Shown piece by piece: positions 9,483 to 18,116 of a stretch of 64,000 nt of DNA; within the stretch, counting starts at the first letter, position 1; each line of letters starts with the position of its first letter. The notes beneath the pieces were generated by a model, which worked only from the letters and a program-made list of their open reading frames with translations, was not told where the DNA came from and ran no database searches. This DNA comes from Chondrocystis sp. NIES-4102 (lineage in GTDB: Bacteria > Cyanobacteriota > Cyanobacteriia > Cyanobacteriales > Xenococcaceae). The translations under genes were made by a program, and so were the position numbers. The stretch is taken from assembly GCA_002368355.1 (NCBI GenBank), contig AP018281.1, positions 4,154,001-4,218,000 on the forward strand, in the 5' to 3' direction.

Positions 9483-10379
9483 ATGTATAAAAATCTAAAA
9501 TTAACTGCCAAGCTTAACATATTGCTAGGAATAATTTTAATCTCTCTAATTACCATTATTAGCATTATCTTATCAAGAGTTTTACAAAATTATGCCCAAG
9601 AAGTAATTGCAGAGAGAGCATTAATGCTAATCGAAACAATGAATTCAGTTCGTAACTATACGAGTACTCAAATCAATCCTGAATTAGCATCTCGTTTAGA
9701 AGTTGAACCAATATTTTTACCGCAAACTGTTCCTGCTTATTCTGCGAGGGAAATTTTTGAACATTTGCGAACTAATGAAGAATATAGTCAATTTTTTTAC
9801 AAGGAAGCAACAATAAACCCCACCAATATTAGAGATCAGGCGGATGATTTTGAGGCAGAAATTGTTAAATCGTTTCAAAATAGTTCTGATTCACAAAAGC
9901 AAGGTTTTCGTACTATTCCTGGAGGAGATTTTTTTTATATTGCTCGTGCTATTAAAGTTGAAAAAGAAAGTTGCTTAAGATGTCATGGTAGAGTAGAACA
10001 AGCCCCTGCCAGTTTAGTTGCGACTTACGGTAGCAGCAATGGTTTTGGTTGGAAACTTAATGAAATAGTGGGGGCGCAAATTATATCTGTTCCTGCTAGT
10101 CAAGTTTTTGAAGCAGCGCGTAAACTTAATTATTTAGTAATAAGAAATATTATTCTGTTATTACTTATTGGAAGTTTATTAATTAATTTCTTTCTCAAAT
10201 TTACCGTTACTGATCCAATCAAAAAAATATCTCACCTATCCAAACAACTTAGTATAGGCAATATGGATATAGAGTTTGAACAAACAACTAATGATGAAAT
10301 TGGTATTTTGGCAGCATCCTTAAACCGTCTAAAAGTTAGCATTAAAATAGCTATGGAATTACTAGAAACTAACCAATAG
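9483..10379 (+). CDS. Membrane-anchored Tll0287-like (DUF3365) c-heme sensor domain plus HAMP
   Basis: A 298-residue protein. One membrane helix (about 12-34) is followed by an extracytoplasmic Tll0287-like/DUF3365 domain with a single c-type heme motif C-L-R-C-H (Cys164, Cys167, His168), then a second helix (about 217-240) and a HAMP linker (about 241-292) with DPIKKISHLS and NDEIGILAASLN. The stop follows the HAMP directly, so the histidine kinase, cyclase or methyl-accepting domain normally found after such a linker is absent. The design suggests redox or gas sensing across the membrane with signalling through a separate partner. Candidates nearby are the divergent PhnD-like lipoprotein and the convergent Ser/Thr kinase. 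Confidence 0.88.
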   Translation: MYKNLKLTAKLNILLGIILISLITIISIILSRVLQNYAQEVIAERALMLIETMNSVRNYTSTQINPELASRLEVEPIFLPQTVPAYSAREIFEHLRTNEEYSQFFYKEATINPTNIRDQADDFEAEIVKSFQNSSDSQKQGFRTIPGGDFFYIARAIKVEKESCLRCHGRVEQAPASLVATYGSSNGFGWKLNEIVGAQIISVPASQVFEAARKLNYLVIRNIILLLLIGSLLINFFLKFTVTDPIKKISHLSKQLSIGNMDIEFEQTTNDEIGILAASLNRLKVSIKIAMELLETNQ

Positions 10380-10416
10380 TTATTATTTTATTAATTATTA
10401 AATAAGCTCGATATAT

Positions 10417-11631
10417 TTAAAGTATTAATAATCGCTGTTGAAAAATTTTTGCTTGCGTCGGATTATCAATACTTTTAGCTAAGGCAGCACATAAATCCTG
10501 TTGAGAAATATTAGGATTTTGCTTCACAATGCGAGCGCAGATAATCATCGCCATAGGGCCAACAAATTCTGCTAATTCTTGAGAACAACGTTGAATAAAC
10601 TCTTTAGTTATTTTACTATTATTAATCTGATTAGTAATTAAAGTAGAATTAGAATTATTTACATTATTCTTTACTTGTTCAGACTCTAGGGTTTTAGTTA
10701 CAGGAATTGAAGAATTAAAATGTTCATCAATAATTTGTAAACTAGGATTAATTGCAATAATTTGATTAAAAATTTCTTGACAATTAGCAGGGCGATCGCT
10801 GGGAACAGATGCCATCATGTATTCAATTAAATCGATAAATTGCTTAGAAATTCCTTCTACTGACCCTTGCCAATTTATCTTCTGTTGTGAAAAATCATAA
10901 AAATAACTCGGATCTTTAGCAGTTAATAAAAAAATCATTGTGCCAGCTAGGGCATAAAAATCTGACTGTAAAACTGCATGACCTCTCATTTGTTCCATAG
11001 GGGTATAACCATGACTAACTACCCCTGTTACTTGCCCTATTGCTTGCTTTTCCAAATATGTTTGATTGACTTCTCTTGCTGTACCAAAATCAATTAAAAC
11101 TAAACAACCATTCGAGCGCAACATAATATTAGCTGGCTTAATATCTCGATGAAAAAAATTATGATTATGAAGTTGTTTTAAAATTAAAATTAATTCAGCT
11201 AACCAGCGCAAAACTGTCTTTGGTTGAATTGGACGACCACCCCTTTGACGAATATATTCTTGTAAATTTACCCCTTCAATCTTTTCCATTACTAAACAGT
11301 GCAAAGGTATTTTTGACTGATGAGGATAATAACAAAAATAACCATCTTCATCTATTTTAGGTATACCAGGATGATTAAAATAACTTAAAATTTGGGCTTC
11401 TTGCTGGAATAATTCAACGTATTTAGGATGATTATCTGTTAATACTTTTAATACCCATAAATGGGAATTCATATCAATGATTTCGTAAGTTGTACTAAAG
11501 CCTCCATGATCTAATTCTTTAATCACACGATATCTTTCATCCAATAGTAGCTCTGATCCACAGCCATTACAAAATATCGTAGTATCAGAATTATTGGGTT
11601 TGGGACATTTAGGATTAATACAAAGAGTCAT
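10417..11631 (-). CDS. Serine/threonine protein kinase with N-terminal zinc ribbon
   Basis: A 404-residue soluble Hanks-type kinase. It starts with a four-cysteine zinc ribbon (Cys4, Cys9, Cys21, Cys24). The kinase domain (about 32-300) has the glycine loop LDHGGFSTTYE, the lysine in WVLKVL, the catalytic loop HRDIKPANIML, DFGTAR, and a cyanobacterial activation segment containing GYTPMEQMRG. All catalytic residues are present. A low-complexity Asn/Ser linker leads to a C-terminal helical domain with ELAEFVGPMAMIICARI, resembling the small domain at the end of other cyanobacterial kinases. There is no membrane segment. The gene ends 37 bases from the end of the heme-HAMP gene, in convergent orientation. 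Substrates are unknown. Confidence 0.93.
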   Translation of the reverse strand: MTLCINPKCPKPNNSDTTIFCNGCGSELLLDERYRVIKELDHGGFSTTYEIIDMNSHLWVLKVLTDNHPKYVELFQQEAQILSYFNHPGIPKIDEDGYFCYYPHQSKIPLHCLVMEKIEGVNLQEYIRQRGGRPIQPKTVLRWLAELILILKQLHNHNFFHRDIKPANIMLRSNGCLVLIDFGTAREVNQTYLEKQAIGQVTGVVSHGYTPMEQMRGHAVLQSDFYALAGTMIFLLTAKDPSYFYDFSQQKINWQGSVEGISKQFIDLIEYMMASVPSDRPANCQEIFNQIIAINPSLQIIDEHFNSSIPVTKTLESEQVKNNVNNSNSTLITNQINNSKITKEFIQRCSQELAEFVGPMAMIICARIVKQNPNISQQDLCAALAKSIDNPTQAKIFQQRLLIL

Positions 11632-12057
11632 TAGTAGAATTTAATTGCTATTTTGTATTTTAGGATACTAACAGTATATTTATTATCTAGATAAAGTTGA
11701 TAGTTATAATAATATATTGTATCAATTTTGTTTTAATAATTCATATCTTGTAAATTTAAAATCGCTTGAATTAAATATTTTGGATTAATTTAAATATAGC
11801 GAGTGAGCAATTAAATATAATATAAAATTATAAATTTAGTCAAATATTTAGAATACTAAAAACATTTAAAAAATCACAATTATTACTAACAAATAATCAA
11901 AAAAAACAAAAATATCAACTTTTTGTCACCTAGAAGCCAAAATAAATTATCATTGGATATGATTAGATGGATATTAACTTGCCTAAAAACAACTTTAATT
12001 CTCTTCATCGCTGATTAAAATAATCCCGAGGCGTAATGTGTAGCGTCTTAACAGAAT
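11632..12057. other. Intergenic region between divergent kinase and der genes
   Basis: About 426 bases of very AT-rich DNA carrying the two divergent promoters. I see no RNA gene, repeat or open frame worth naming. Long A tracts at 11870-11920 may give intrinsic curvature. Confidence 0.6.
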
Positions 12058-13419
12058 ATGAAATTACCTATTGTTGCTGTTATCGGTAGACCTAATGTTG
12101 GGAAATCTACCTTTGTCAATCGTTTAGCTGGAGATCAACAGGCGATTGTGTTTGATCAACCAGGAATTACCCGCGATCGCACCTATCGCCCTGCATTTTG
12201 GCAAGATCGAGATTTTCAAGTAGTCGATACAGGGGGACTAGTATTTGATGACGATACAGAATTTTTACCCTTGATTCGTCAGCAAGTTATGGCAGCTTTG
12301 GTTGAGGCTGCTGTGGCAATTTTTGTCGTCGATGGTCAAATGGGTTTAACAGATGGCGATCGCGAAATTGCAGAATGGTTACGTCGTCAATCTGTGCCTG
12401 TATTTTTAGCTGTTAATAAATGCGAATCTGTAGAGCAAGGCTTAACTCAAGCAGCAGAATTTTGGCAATTAGGCTTAGGTAATCCCTATCCAATCTCCGC
12501 GATACATGGTAGTGGAACAGGAGAACTATTAGATGAACTAATTACCCATCTTCCCCCAGTCGATCAATTAGTCGAAGACGACGAAATAAAAGTAGCTATT
12601 ATCGGTCGTCCAAATGTCGGAAAATCAAGTTTGCTCAATGCCTTAACAGGGGAAGAGCGTTCAATTGTTAGCCCTGTATCTGGTACTACTAGAGACGCGA
12701 TCGATATGACAGTACAACGAGGTGATAAAACCTATCGTCTAATTGATACTGCAGGAATTCGACGTAAAAAGAATGTCAATTATGGTGCGGAGTTTTTTAG
12801 TATTAACCGTGCTTTTAAAGCTATCCGTCGTTGCGATGTAGTTTTATTCGTAATCGATGTTCTCGATGGCGTTACTGAACAGGATTTGAAATTAGCAGGA
12901 CGAATTATTGAAGAAGGACGAGCAACTATCCTGGTAATAAATAAATGGGATGCGGTAGAAAAAGATTCCGATACTATCTATCAATACAAAAAGGAAATTA
13001 TGGCTCGTTTATACTTTATGGACTGGGCTGAGATTATCTTTGTTAGTGCTATGAGCGGTCAACGGGTGGATAAAATCCTCAATCTAGTTGATACTGCTGC
13101 CGAATCCCATCGTCGTCGTGTTACAACTTCCGTAATTAACGAAGTGATCGAAGAAGCGGTGCGCTGGCATACACCCCCCACTACTCGCCAAGGAAAACAA
13201 GGCAGAATCTACTATGGTACTCAGGTAAGTTCTCAGCCACCGACAATTGCATTATTTGTTAATGATCCCAATCGTTTCAACGAAAACTACCGCCGTTATA
13301 TAGATCGTCAGTTTCGGGAACAATTAGGATTTACAGGTACACCAGTACGTCTAGTTTGGCGTGGTAAGAAAATGCGTGAATTAGAAAGGGGAGCAAATAA
13401 AGCAACTAAAGTTAAATAA
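12058..13419 (+). CDS. der: Ribosome-associated double-GTPase Der (EngA)
   Basis: A 453-residue Der protein, which acts in assembly of the large ribosomal subunit. It has the diagnostic tandem of two GTPase domains. The first has the P-loop GRPNVGKST at about residues 10-18, DTGG and NKCE. The second has GRPNVGKSS near 183, DTAG and NKWD. They are followed by the C-terminal KH-like domain (about 350-440). The length is typical. The gene is monocistronic, with a hairpin terminator 30 bases after the stop that is shared with the convergent desaturase gene. Confidence 0.98.
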   Translation: MKLPIVAVIGRPNVGKSTFVNRLAGDQQAIVFDQPGITRDRTYRPAFWQDRDFQVVDTGGLVFDDDTEFLPLIRQQVMAALVEAAVAIFVVDGQMGLTDGDREIAEWLRRQSVPVFLAVNKCESVEQGLTQAAEFWQLGLGNPYPISAIHGSGTGELLDELITHLPPVDQLVEDDEIKVAIIGRPNVGKSSLLNALTGEERSIVSPVSGTTRDAIDMTVQRGDKTYRLIDTAGIRRKKNVNYGAEFFSINRAFKAIRRCDVVLFVIDVLDGVTEQDLKLAGRIIEEGRATILVINKWDAVEKDSDTIYQYKKEIMARLYFMDWAEIIFVSAMSGQRVDKILNLVDTAAESHRRRVTTSVINEVIEEAVRWHTPPTTRQGKQGRIYYGTQVSSQPPTIALFVNDPNRFNENYRRYIDRQFREQLGFTGTPVRLVWRGKKMRELERGANKATKVK

Positions 13420-13443
13420 ACCCTAGACTAAATCTTAATAAGA

Positions 13444-13475
13444 AAAAAGCGATCCTTGAGGATCGCCTAGGTTTT
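13444..13475. terminator. Bidirectional intrinsic terminator between der and desC
   Basis: Perfect 7-base stem GCGATCC (13449-13455) / GGATCGC (13460-13466) with loop TTGA, flanked on the left by an A run and on the right by CTAGGTTTT. It can terminate the plus-strand der transcript and the minus-strand desC transcript. The stem resembles a modified HIP1 site. Confidence 0.8.
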
Positions 13476-13513
13476 CCAGTTTTTACTGTTATAACATAAA
13501 AGTAGGAATAGAG

Positions 13514-14359
13514 TTACATGACTACTTTCTTCGCTAAACCTAAAGCACGTAGTACTTGAATAACCCACCAGGTAACATCAATCTCCCACCAACGTTGACC
13601 TGCTTTAGCAACATTAGGTTTAAAGTGATGATTATTATGCCAACCTTCACCATAAGCTAGAATACCAACCCACCAAAGATTGAGAGATCCGTCTTCACAT
13701 TCAAAGTTTTTATAACCCCAAAAGTGAGTAGCAGAGTTAACAAACCAGGTGCAATGCCATAAAGTAACGGCTCTAACAAATACACCATAGATAACAAAAG
13801 ACCAACCACCCAAAGCGTATAAAATTAGACCAAGAGCAATTTGCAGCAAAATAAAATTACTATTTAACCAGCGATAATATGGGTCTCTATCTATACGGGG
13901 TGCGTGTTTCTTATATAGATCATAATTAAAATATTTCTCTTGTTTAAACATCAACCAACCCATATGACTCCACCAAAAACCCCTTTTAGCAGAATAGGGA
14001 TCTTTATCATTATCTTCGGTATAAGCATGATGTAAGTTGTGTCCTGCTACCCAAAAAATAGGGCCTCCCTGTAACGCCAATGCGCCACAAGTTACTAAAA
14101 TATACTCCAACCATTTAGGAACTTCTAAACTGCGGTGAGTCAAAATACGATGGTAAGCCAAACAAATACCAATACTACCTGTTAACCAATGAAGGAATAC
14201 AGCTACCCAAAGCGCAGACCAAGAAAAGAACCAAGGAGCTAATAAAGCTATAAAGTGAAAACTAGCGAAGAAAATTATATTTACCCAACAAGGTTCAAAT
14301 TTTTCTGAAGCTGGTGGAATTGATGGCTTGCTTTGAGGAGCAACTAATTGTTGTGTCAT
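13514..14359 (-). CDS. desC: Acyl-lipid delta-9 fatty acid desaturase
   Basis: A 281-residue membrane desaturase of the DesC class, which introduces the first double bond into membrane-lipid acyl chains using ferredoxin. Three histidine boxes bind the di-iron centre: HRILTH (His70-His75), HNLHH (His107-His111) and HNNHH (His241-His245). Four hydrophobic segments lie around 27-58, 84-104, 168-192 and 194-208. The N-terminal 20 residues are polar and cytosolic. The length matches cyanobacterial DesC. Expression of such genes responds to cold in other cyanobacteria. Upstream on this strand there are two similar 15-base dyads (14470-14484 and 14517-14531) that could be operator sites. Confidence 0.95.
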   Translation of the reverse strand: MTQQLVAPQSKPSIPPASEKFEPCWVNIIFFASFHFIALLAPWFFSWSALWVAVFLHWLTGSIGICLAYHRILTHRSLEVPKWLEYILVTCGALALQGGPIFWVAGHNLHHAYTEDNDKDPYSAKRGFWWSHMGWLMFKQEKYFNYDLYKKHAPRIDRDPYYRWLNSNFILLQIALGLILYALGGWSFVIYGVFVRAVTLWHCTWFVNSATHFWGYKNFECEDGSLNLWWVGILAYGEGWHNNHHFKPNVAKAGQRWWEIDVTWWVIQVLRALGLAKKVVM

Positions 14360-15026
14360 TACTAACTTGTCCTACGAAATACCTTTAATTTAAGAGCAAA
14401 GGCGATAATGCTGCTATGTTGTGGTGTGACTGCTCGCCAAGCTTATAGTTATGATTTCTGATAAGTTTTGCAAGTGCCACTTACATTTTGCAGTTTAGCA
14501 GTTATTTTTAATAGCTGCAAGTGTTACTTACTTTTTAATATAAATTAATATACGACAATAATAATTAATTATTTATGTTATTTGATAGCTTGACATCAAC
14601 TAAGCCTCACTATAAATAAAAATTATCTAAGGGAAAAAAAGTTAACAAGCAAGTGTTATAGACTTTAAATCTTAAACTAGCTTAAGCAATCTACGAATAT
14701 ATAACATCAGTTGACTTAGCAAAACTAGCAATTAATTTTTGTAAAGTATAATTGCAGTGTCTTTAATTTTCTGGCTTGATAAGAATAGCTAATAAGTTTT
14801 TAGCTAGCAATTCTCAGTCTGATTAATTATCACTCAATCAAATTGCTACTTGAATTTAAAAAACCTTGAGATTAATGCTCAGGTTAGCAAACAATTGATT
14901 AAGTAGCATATTACATAAGATTGCAGGCTATAAACTTTTTTTAATAAAATCAGCACTGTCGATTAATAATTATTATTTACAGCAATTCAAATACCTCAAT
15001 ATTATTGTTAGGAGTCAAATTAAGTC
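14360..15026. other. Intergenic region upstream of desC and the repeat-protein gene
   Basis: About 667 bases of divergent promoter DNA with no gene found. It holds two related 15-base elements, GCAAGTGCCACTTAC at 14470 and GCAAGTGTTACTTAC at 14517. The first contains the dyad AAGTG-C-CACTT. Nothing else is recognisable. Confidence 0.6.
14470..14531. promoter_or_regulatory. Paired 15-base elements upstream of desC, possible operators
   Basis: GCAAGTGCCACTTAC (14470-14484) and GCAAGTGTTACTTAC (14517-14531) differ at two positions, and their starts are 47 bases apart. The first is a near-perfect dyad. They lie about 110-170 bases before the desC start on the minus strand. The regulatory role is inferred from symmetry, pairing and position only. 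Confidence 0.4.
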
Positions 15027-15680
15027 ATGCAAATGCTCAAGAAGCTATTTAAATCTAAAGACAAATATTATTTAGAATTAGATGAAATCAAAGATTCTCA
15101 GGTAGTTAAGGCTGTAGTCAATACTGCTAAAGATGTGGTAGAGGTAGTCCAGGAAACAACCGCAGATATAGTAGAATCTAAACCTGTACAAGAAGCCATT
15201 AAAACTGCAAAAGAAGCAGCAGCAGATATAGCAGATTCTAAACCTGTACAAGAAGCTGTTAAAAATGCCAAAGGAGCAGTAGCAGACATAGCAGATTCTA
15301 AACCTGTACAAGAAGCTGTTAAAACTGCAAAAGGAGCAACAGATGTAGCCCAAACAAAATTGCAAATTACCTCACAGGAAGTAAAAGGTAAAAAAGGCAA
15401 AGCTAAGAAAAAAGGTAAACAAGTAGCGGAGAAAGTTCAAGAAGTAGCCGAAACAAAAACTTCAAATACACCACAGAATGGGGCATCTTCCTATGATCCT
15501 CCTTTTTGGGTAGCTGCCATGTATAAAAATAATAATGAGGAAAATGCCATATTAGGCAAGGTTGAAAAAACATTTGCCACAGATAACCTCATGCCCATAA
15601 TTACACAATATCGTCGCCGTCCTGGCCCTAGCCTTAATAAATATAAAAATATGGCTAAGGAATCTCGCTTTACGAAATAA
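15027..15680 (+). CDS. Conserved cyanobacterial protein with three 20-residue repeats
   Basis: A 217-residue protein of unknown function. Residues about 46-105 are three copies of a 20-residue unit of the form AD(I)(A/V)(D/E)SKPVQEAVKTAK. In the DNA these are exactly 60-base direct repeats at 15162, 15222 and 15282. They predict long amphipathic helices rich in Ala and Lys. A basic Lys/Gly segment (about 113-135) follows, then a distinct C-terminal block containing PPFWVAAMYKNN, KTFATDNLMP and YRRRPGPSL, which I believe is a conserved cyanobacterial tail. No signal peptide or membrane helix is seen. A GGAG ribosome binding site lies before the ATG. Repeat number probably varies between strains. 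Confidence 0.8.
   Translation: MQMLKKLFKSKDKYYLELDEIKDSQVVKAVVNTAKDVVEVVQETTADIVESKPVQEAIKTAKEAAADIADSKPVQEAVKNAKGAVADIADSKPVQEAVKTAKGATDVAQTKLQITSQEVKGKKGKAKKKGKQVAEKVQEVAETKTSNTPQNGASSYDPPFWVAAMYKNNNEENAILGKVEKTFATDNLMPIITQYRRRPGPSLNKYKNMAKESRFTK
15162..15341 (+). repeat. Three in-frame 60-base tandem repeats
   Basis: Head-to-tail copies at 15162-15221, 15222-15281 and 15282-15341. Each encodes 20 residues with the invariant core SKPVQEA. The last two copies are the most alike at base level, which points to recent duplication. Confidence 0.93.
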
Positions 15681-16020
15681 ATTTAAATAGTATTTTCACC
15701 AAGTTATTCAGTAGCTTAAAAAGCGATTGGTGGAAAACTAAGAGTAAATGGACGAAAGAATTATCTTGAGTTAAGGTATTTTTTCGTCTTTGTTTTTCGC
15801 ACTTAGTACATATAAATTATAGTTAGATACAAATAAGTCGTGGGTAGGCAAGAGTGAAGCAATTATATATTTGCTCTCTAACTTTGTCCCCCTTTCAGAT
15901 AAGATGAGAGTTGCTGCTTTTGATCGAAGCGTGCATTGATTAGGAAAACAACCCGTAAAGTTTTCCTGCAAATATTATAGATATTCGTTTTTTGCGGGCA
16001 ATTTAAGTGAGAAAAAATCC
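15681..16020. other. Intergenic region upstream of acpP with an imperfect stem-loop
   Basis: About 340 bases. TTTTCACCAA (15693-15702) and TTGGTGGAAAA (15727-15737) form an imperfect stem just after the repeat-protein stop. It has no clear T tract, so it is only a possible terminator. The remainder should hold the acpP promoter. Confidence 0.5.
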
Positions 16021-16263
16021 ATGAATCAAGAAATTTTTGAAAAGGTAAAAAAAATTGTCGTAGAACAATTAGAGGTAGAAGCAGACAAAGTAACATCAGA
16101 TGCTAGTTTTGCTAACGATTTAGGGGCAGATTCTTTAGATACAGTCGAATTAGTAATGGCTTTAGAAGAAGAGTTTGAGATAGAAATTCCCGATGAAGCA
16201 GCAGAACAAATAGATACAGTAGGTAAAGCAGTAGATTTTATCAGTTCTGAAACTGATGCTTAG
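16021..16263 (+). CDS. acpP: Acyl carrier protein
   Basis: An 80-residue acidic four-helix protein that carries growing acyl chains as thioesters in fatty acid synthesis. The phosphopantetheine attachment site is Ser38 in the invariant [18 protein letters not shown] block. Size, charge and motif are textbook for AcpP. The N-terminus [13 protein letters not shown] also fits. The gene lies 220 bases before fabF on the same strand, the usual acpP-fabF pairing, with a gap long enough for a second promoter. Confidence 0.98.
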   Translation: MNQEIFEKVKKIVVEQLEVEADKVTSDASFANDLGADSLDTVELVMALEEEFEIEIPDEAAEQIDTVGKAVDFISSETDA

Positions 16264-16483
16264 TTAAATTTTCATACATTAAATTTATTTAGGGTTGAGC
16301 AAAGCTGCTAAAGGAAGAAAGCTAAACTAATCATTAGAATAGAATAAATATGATTAGAAATTGGCAGAATAAATAATTATGCTATGCCATATACCTTAAT
16401 AATTAAAATGTAAGGTGTAAAACGCCGTAGAAGATAGCCTCAGACAAACTACCGATAGATAAGAAAGTGTTTAGAGAGCAAAG

Positions 16484-17734
16484 ATGACAAATAGGCAAAA
16501 TAAACGGGTTGTAATTACAGGCTTGGGCGCAATTACTCCGATTGGTAACAATTTAACAGAGTACTGGGATAGTCTATTGCAAGGGCGTAGTGGAGTAGGA
16601 TCGGTAACTCTATTTGATGCCTCCAAACACGCCTGTCAAATTGCTGCCGAAGTAAAAGACTTTGACCCTCATCAGTATATAGATAAAAAAGAAGCCAAGC
16701 GGATGGATCGCTTCGCTCAATTTGGAGTATGTGCCAGCCAGCAAGCGATCGCAGATGCAGAATTTGTGATCAATGATCTAAATGCTGATCAGGTAGGAGT
16801 ATTGATAGGGACTGGGGTAGGTGGACTCAAGGTCATGGAAGAACAAAATGAGAACTTACTAACCAAAGGGCCGAGGAAAGTAAGTCCTTTTACGATTCCG
16901 ATGATGATCGCTAACATGGCAGCAGGGTTAACAGCAATTCATACAGGAGCTAAAGGCCCCAATTCCTGTACTGTAACCGCCTGTGCTGCGGGGTCACACG
17001 CCATCGGGGATGCCTTCCGTCTAATCCAAGGGGGGTATGCGGTAGGAATGATTTGTGGTGGTGCAGAAGCAGCCGTTACACCTCTTTCTTTTGCAGGTTT
17101 TTGTTCAGCCAAGGCTCTTTCTACTCGAAATGATGATCCAAGCCACGCAAGTCGTCCTTTTGATCGCGATCGCGATGGATTTGTTATGGGTGAGGGTGCA
17201 GGAATTCTGTTTTTAGAAGAATTAGAACACGCTCTTTCTCGTGGGGCAAAAATTTATGCCGAGATTGTAGGTTATGGTATGACCTGTGATGCTTATCATA
17301 TGACTTCCCCAATACCAGGGGGACAAGGAGCAGCAAAAGCGATCGAACTTGCCTTAAATGATGCCAATTTAAGCCCAGAGCAAGTAGATTACATTAACGC
17401 TCATGGTACAAGCACTCAAGCAAATGATTCCAACGAAACCCAAGCAATTAAAAAAGCTTTAGGGTCAAGAGCGAAAGAAATTGTGGTAAGTTCTACTAAA
17501 TCCATGACAGGTCACCTATTAGGTGGGTCTGGAGGAATTGAAGCAGTAGCTACGGTTATGGCGATCGCCAATGATCAAGTACCCCCAACCATCAATCTTG
17601 TCAATCCCGATCCTGAATGCGATTTAGACTATGTAGCTAATCATAGTCGTAGTCAGTCAGTTAATGTGGCTCTTTCTAATTCCTTTGGTTTTGGTGGTCA
17701 TAATGTGACTCTAGCTTTTAAAAAATATAGTTAA
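16484..17734 (+). CDS. fabF: 3-oxoacyl-ACP synthase II (KAS II)
   Basis: A 416-residue beta-ketoacyl-ACP synthase II, which condenses malonyl-ACP with acyl-ACP during chain elongation. The Cys-His-His triad is visible: Cys167 in TACAAGSHAIG, His307 in NAHGTSTQAND and His344 in MTGHLLGGSGG. The protein begins with RVVITGLGAITPIGNN and ends with SFGFGGHNVTLAFKK, both typical of FabF and not FabB or FabH. It lies downstream of acpP, whose product is its substrate carrier. Confidence 0.98.
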   Translation: MTNRQNKRVVITGLGAITPIGNNLTEYWDSLLQGRSGVGSVTLFDASKHACQIAAEVKDFDPHQYIDKKEAKRMDRFAQFGVCASQQAIADAEFVINDLNADQVGVLIGTGVGGLKVMEEQNENLLTKGPRKVSPFTIPMMIANMAAGLTAIHTGAKGPNSCTVTACAAGSHAIGDAFRLIQGGYAVGMICGGAEAAVTPLSFAGFCSAKALSTRNDDPSHASRPFDRDRDGFVMGEGAGILFLEELEHALSRGAKIYAEIVGYGMTCDAYHMTSPIPGGQGAAKAIELALNDANLSPEQVDYINAHGTSTQANDSNETQAIKKALGSRAKEIVVSSTKSMTGHLLGGSGGIEAVATVMAIANDQVPPTINLVNPDPECDLDYVANHSRSQSVNVALSNSFGFGGHNVTLAFKKYS

Positions 17735-17970
17735 TTGCGCTTTCTCGAATTTATTTCATGTGATAGTGTTGCTGAATCAAAATATAACCATAAACTCAAT
17801 ACTTAGATTACATAGAGTAGGAAAGTAAGCAAAAACCTAATAAGTTTAAAGAACGAGTTGAGATTTTTAAATCAGTAACATTAGTTTCATTTATTTGGTA
17901 AACCATGCAGCATCGACTTATGATGATAAAAAATTGTTTATCCTAATAAAAATACTTGAAACTTGAACTT

Positions 17971-17993
17971 GCGACTCGATCCTTTAGGATGGG
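17971..17993. repeat. Short interspersed palindromic repeat, core ATCCTTTAGGAT
   Basis: GCGACTCGATCCTTTAGGAT at 17971-17990 resembles copies at 27907-27930 (inside ileS) and 50991-51014. The inner ATCC-TTTA-GGAT is a small hairpin. Confidence 0.6.
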
Positions 17994-18047
17994 AAGATAA
18001 GTAAAGACACCTGAAATTACTATTAGAGGATCAGTTTTACATAATCT

Positions 18048-18087
18048 AAGCTCAAAATTTTGGTGCATTGAGCAAGCTCAAATTTTG
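18048..18087 (+). promoter_or_regulatory. Structured leader before tkt
   Basis: The perfect inverted repeat TTGAGC-AA-GCTCAA (18068-18081) sits between CAAAATTT and AAATTTTG, which are also inverted to each other. The direct repeat AAGCTCAAAATTTTG / AAGCTCAAATTTTG overlaps it. It lies 30-70 bases before the ATG of tkt. It could be an operator or a leader hairpin; no known class is matched. Confidence 0.4.
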
Positions 18088-18116
18088 TTTTATCGTAGTT
18101 CATTTATATAACAAAT

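Larger units (their letters stand above)
17735..18116. other. Intergenic region and leader upstream of tkt
   Basis: About 382 bases. It holds one copy of a short palindromic repeat (17971-17993, core ATCCTTTAGGAT) and, close to the tkt start, a nested set of inverted repeats at 18048-18087. No gene is recognised. Confidence 0.6.

Noticed and set aside
15078-15400. Two overlapping minus-strand frames opposite the 20-residue-repeat gene
   Set aside because: They mirror the plus-strand repeats, giving low-complexity Cys/Phe- or Ala/Ser-rich products with no ribosome binding site.
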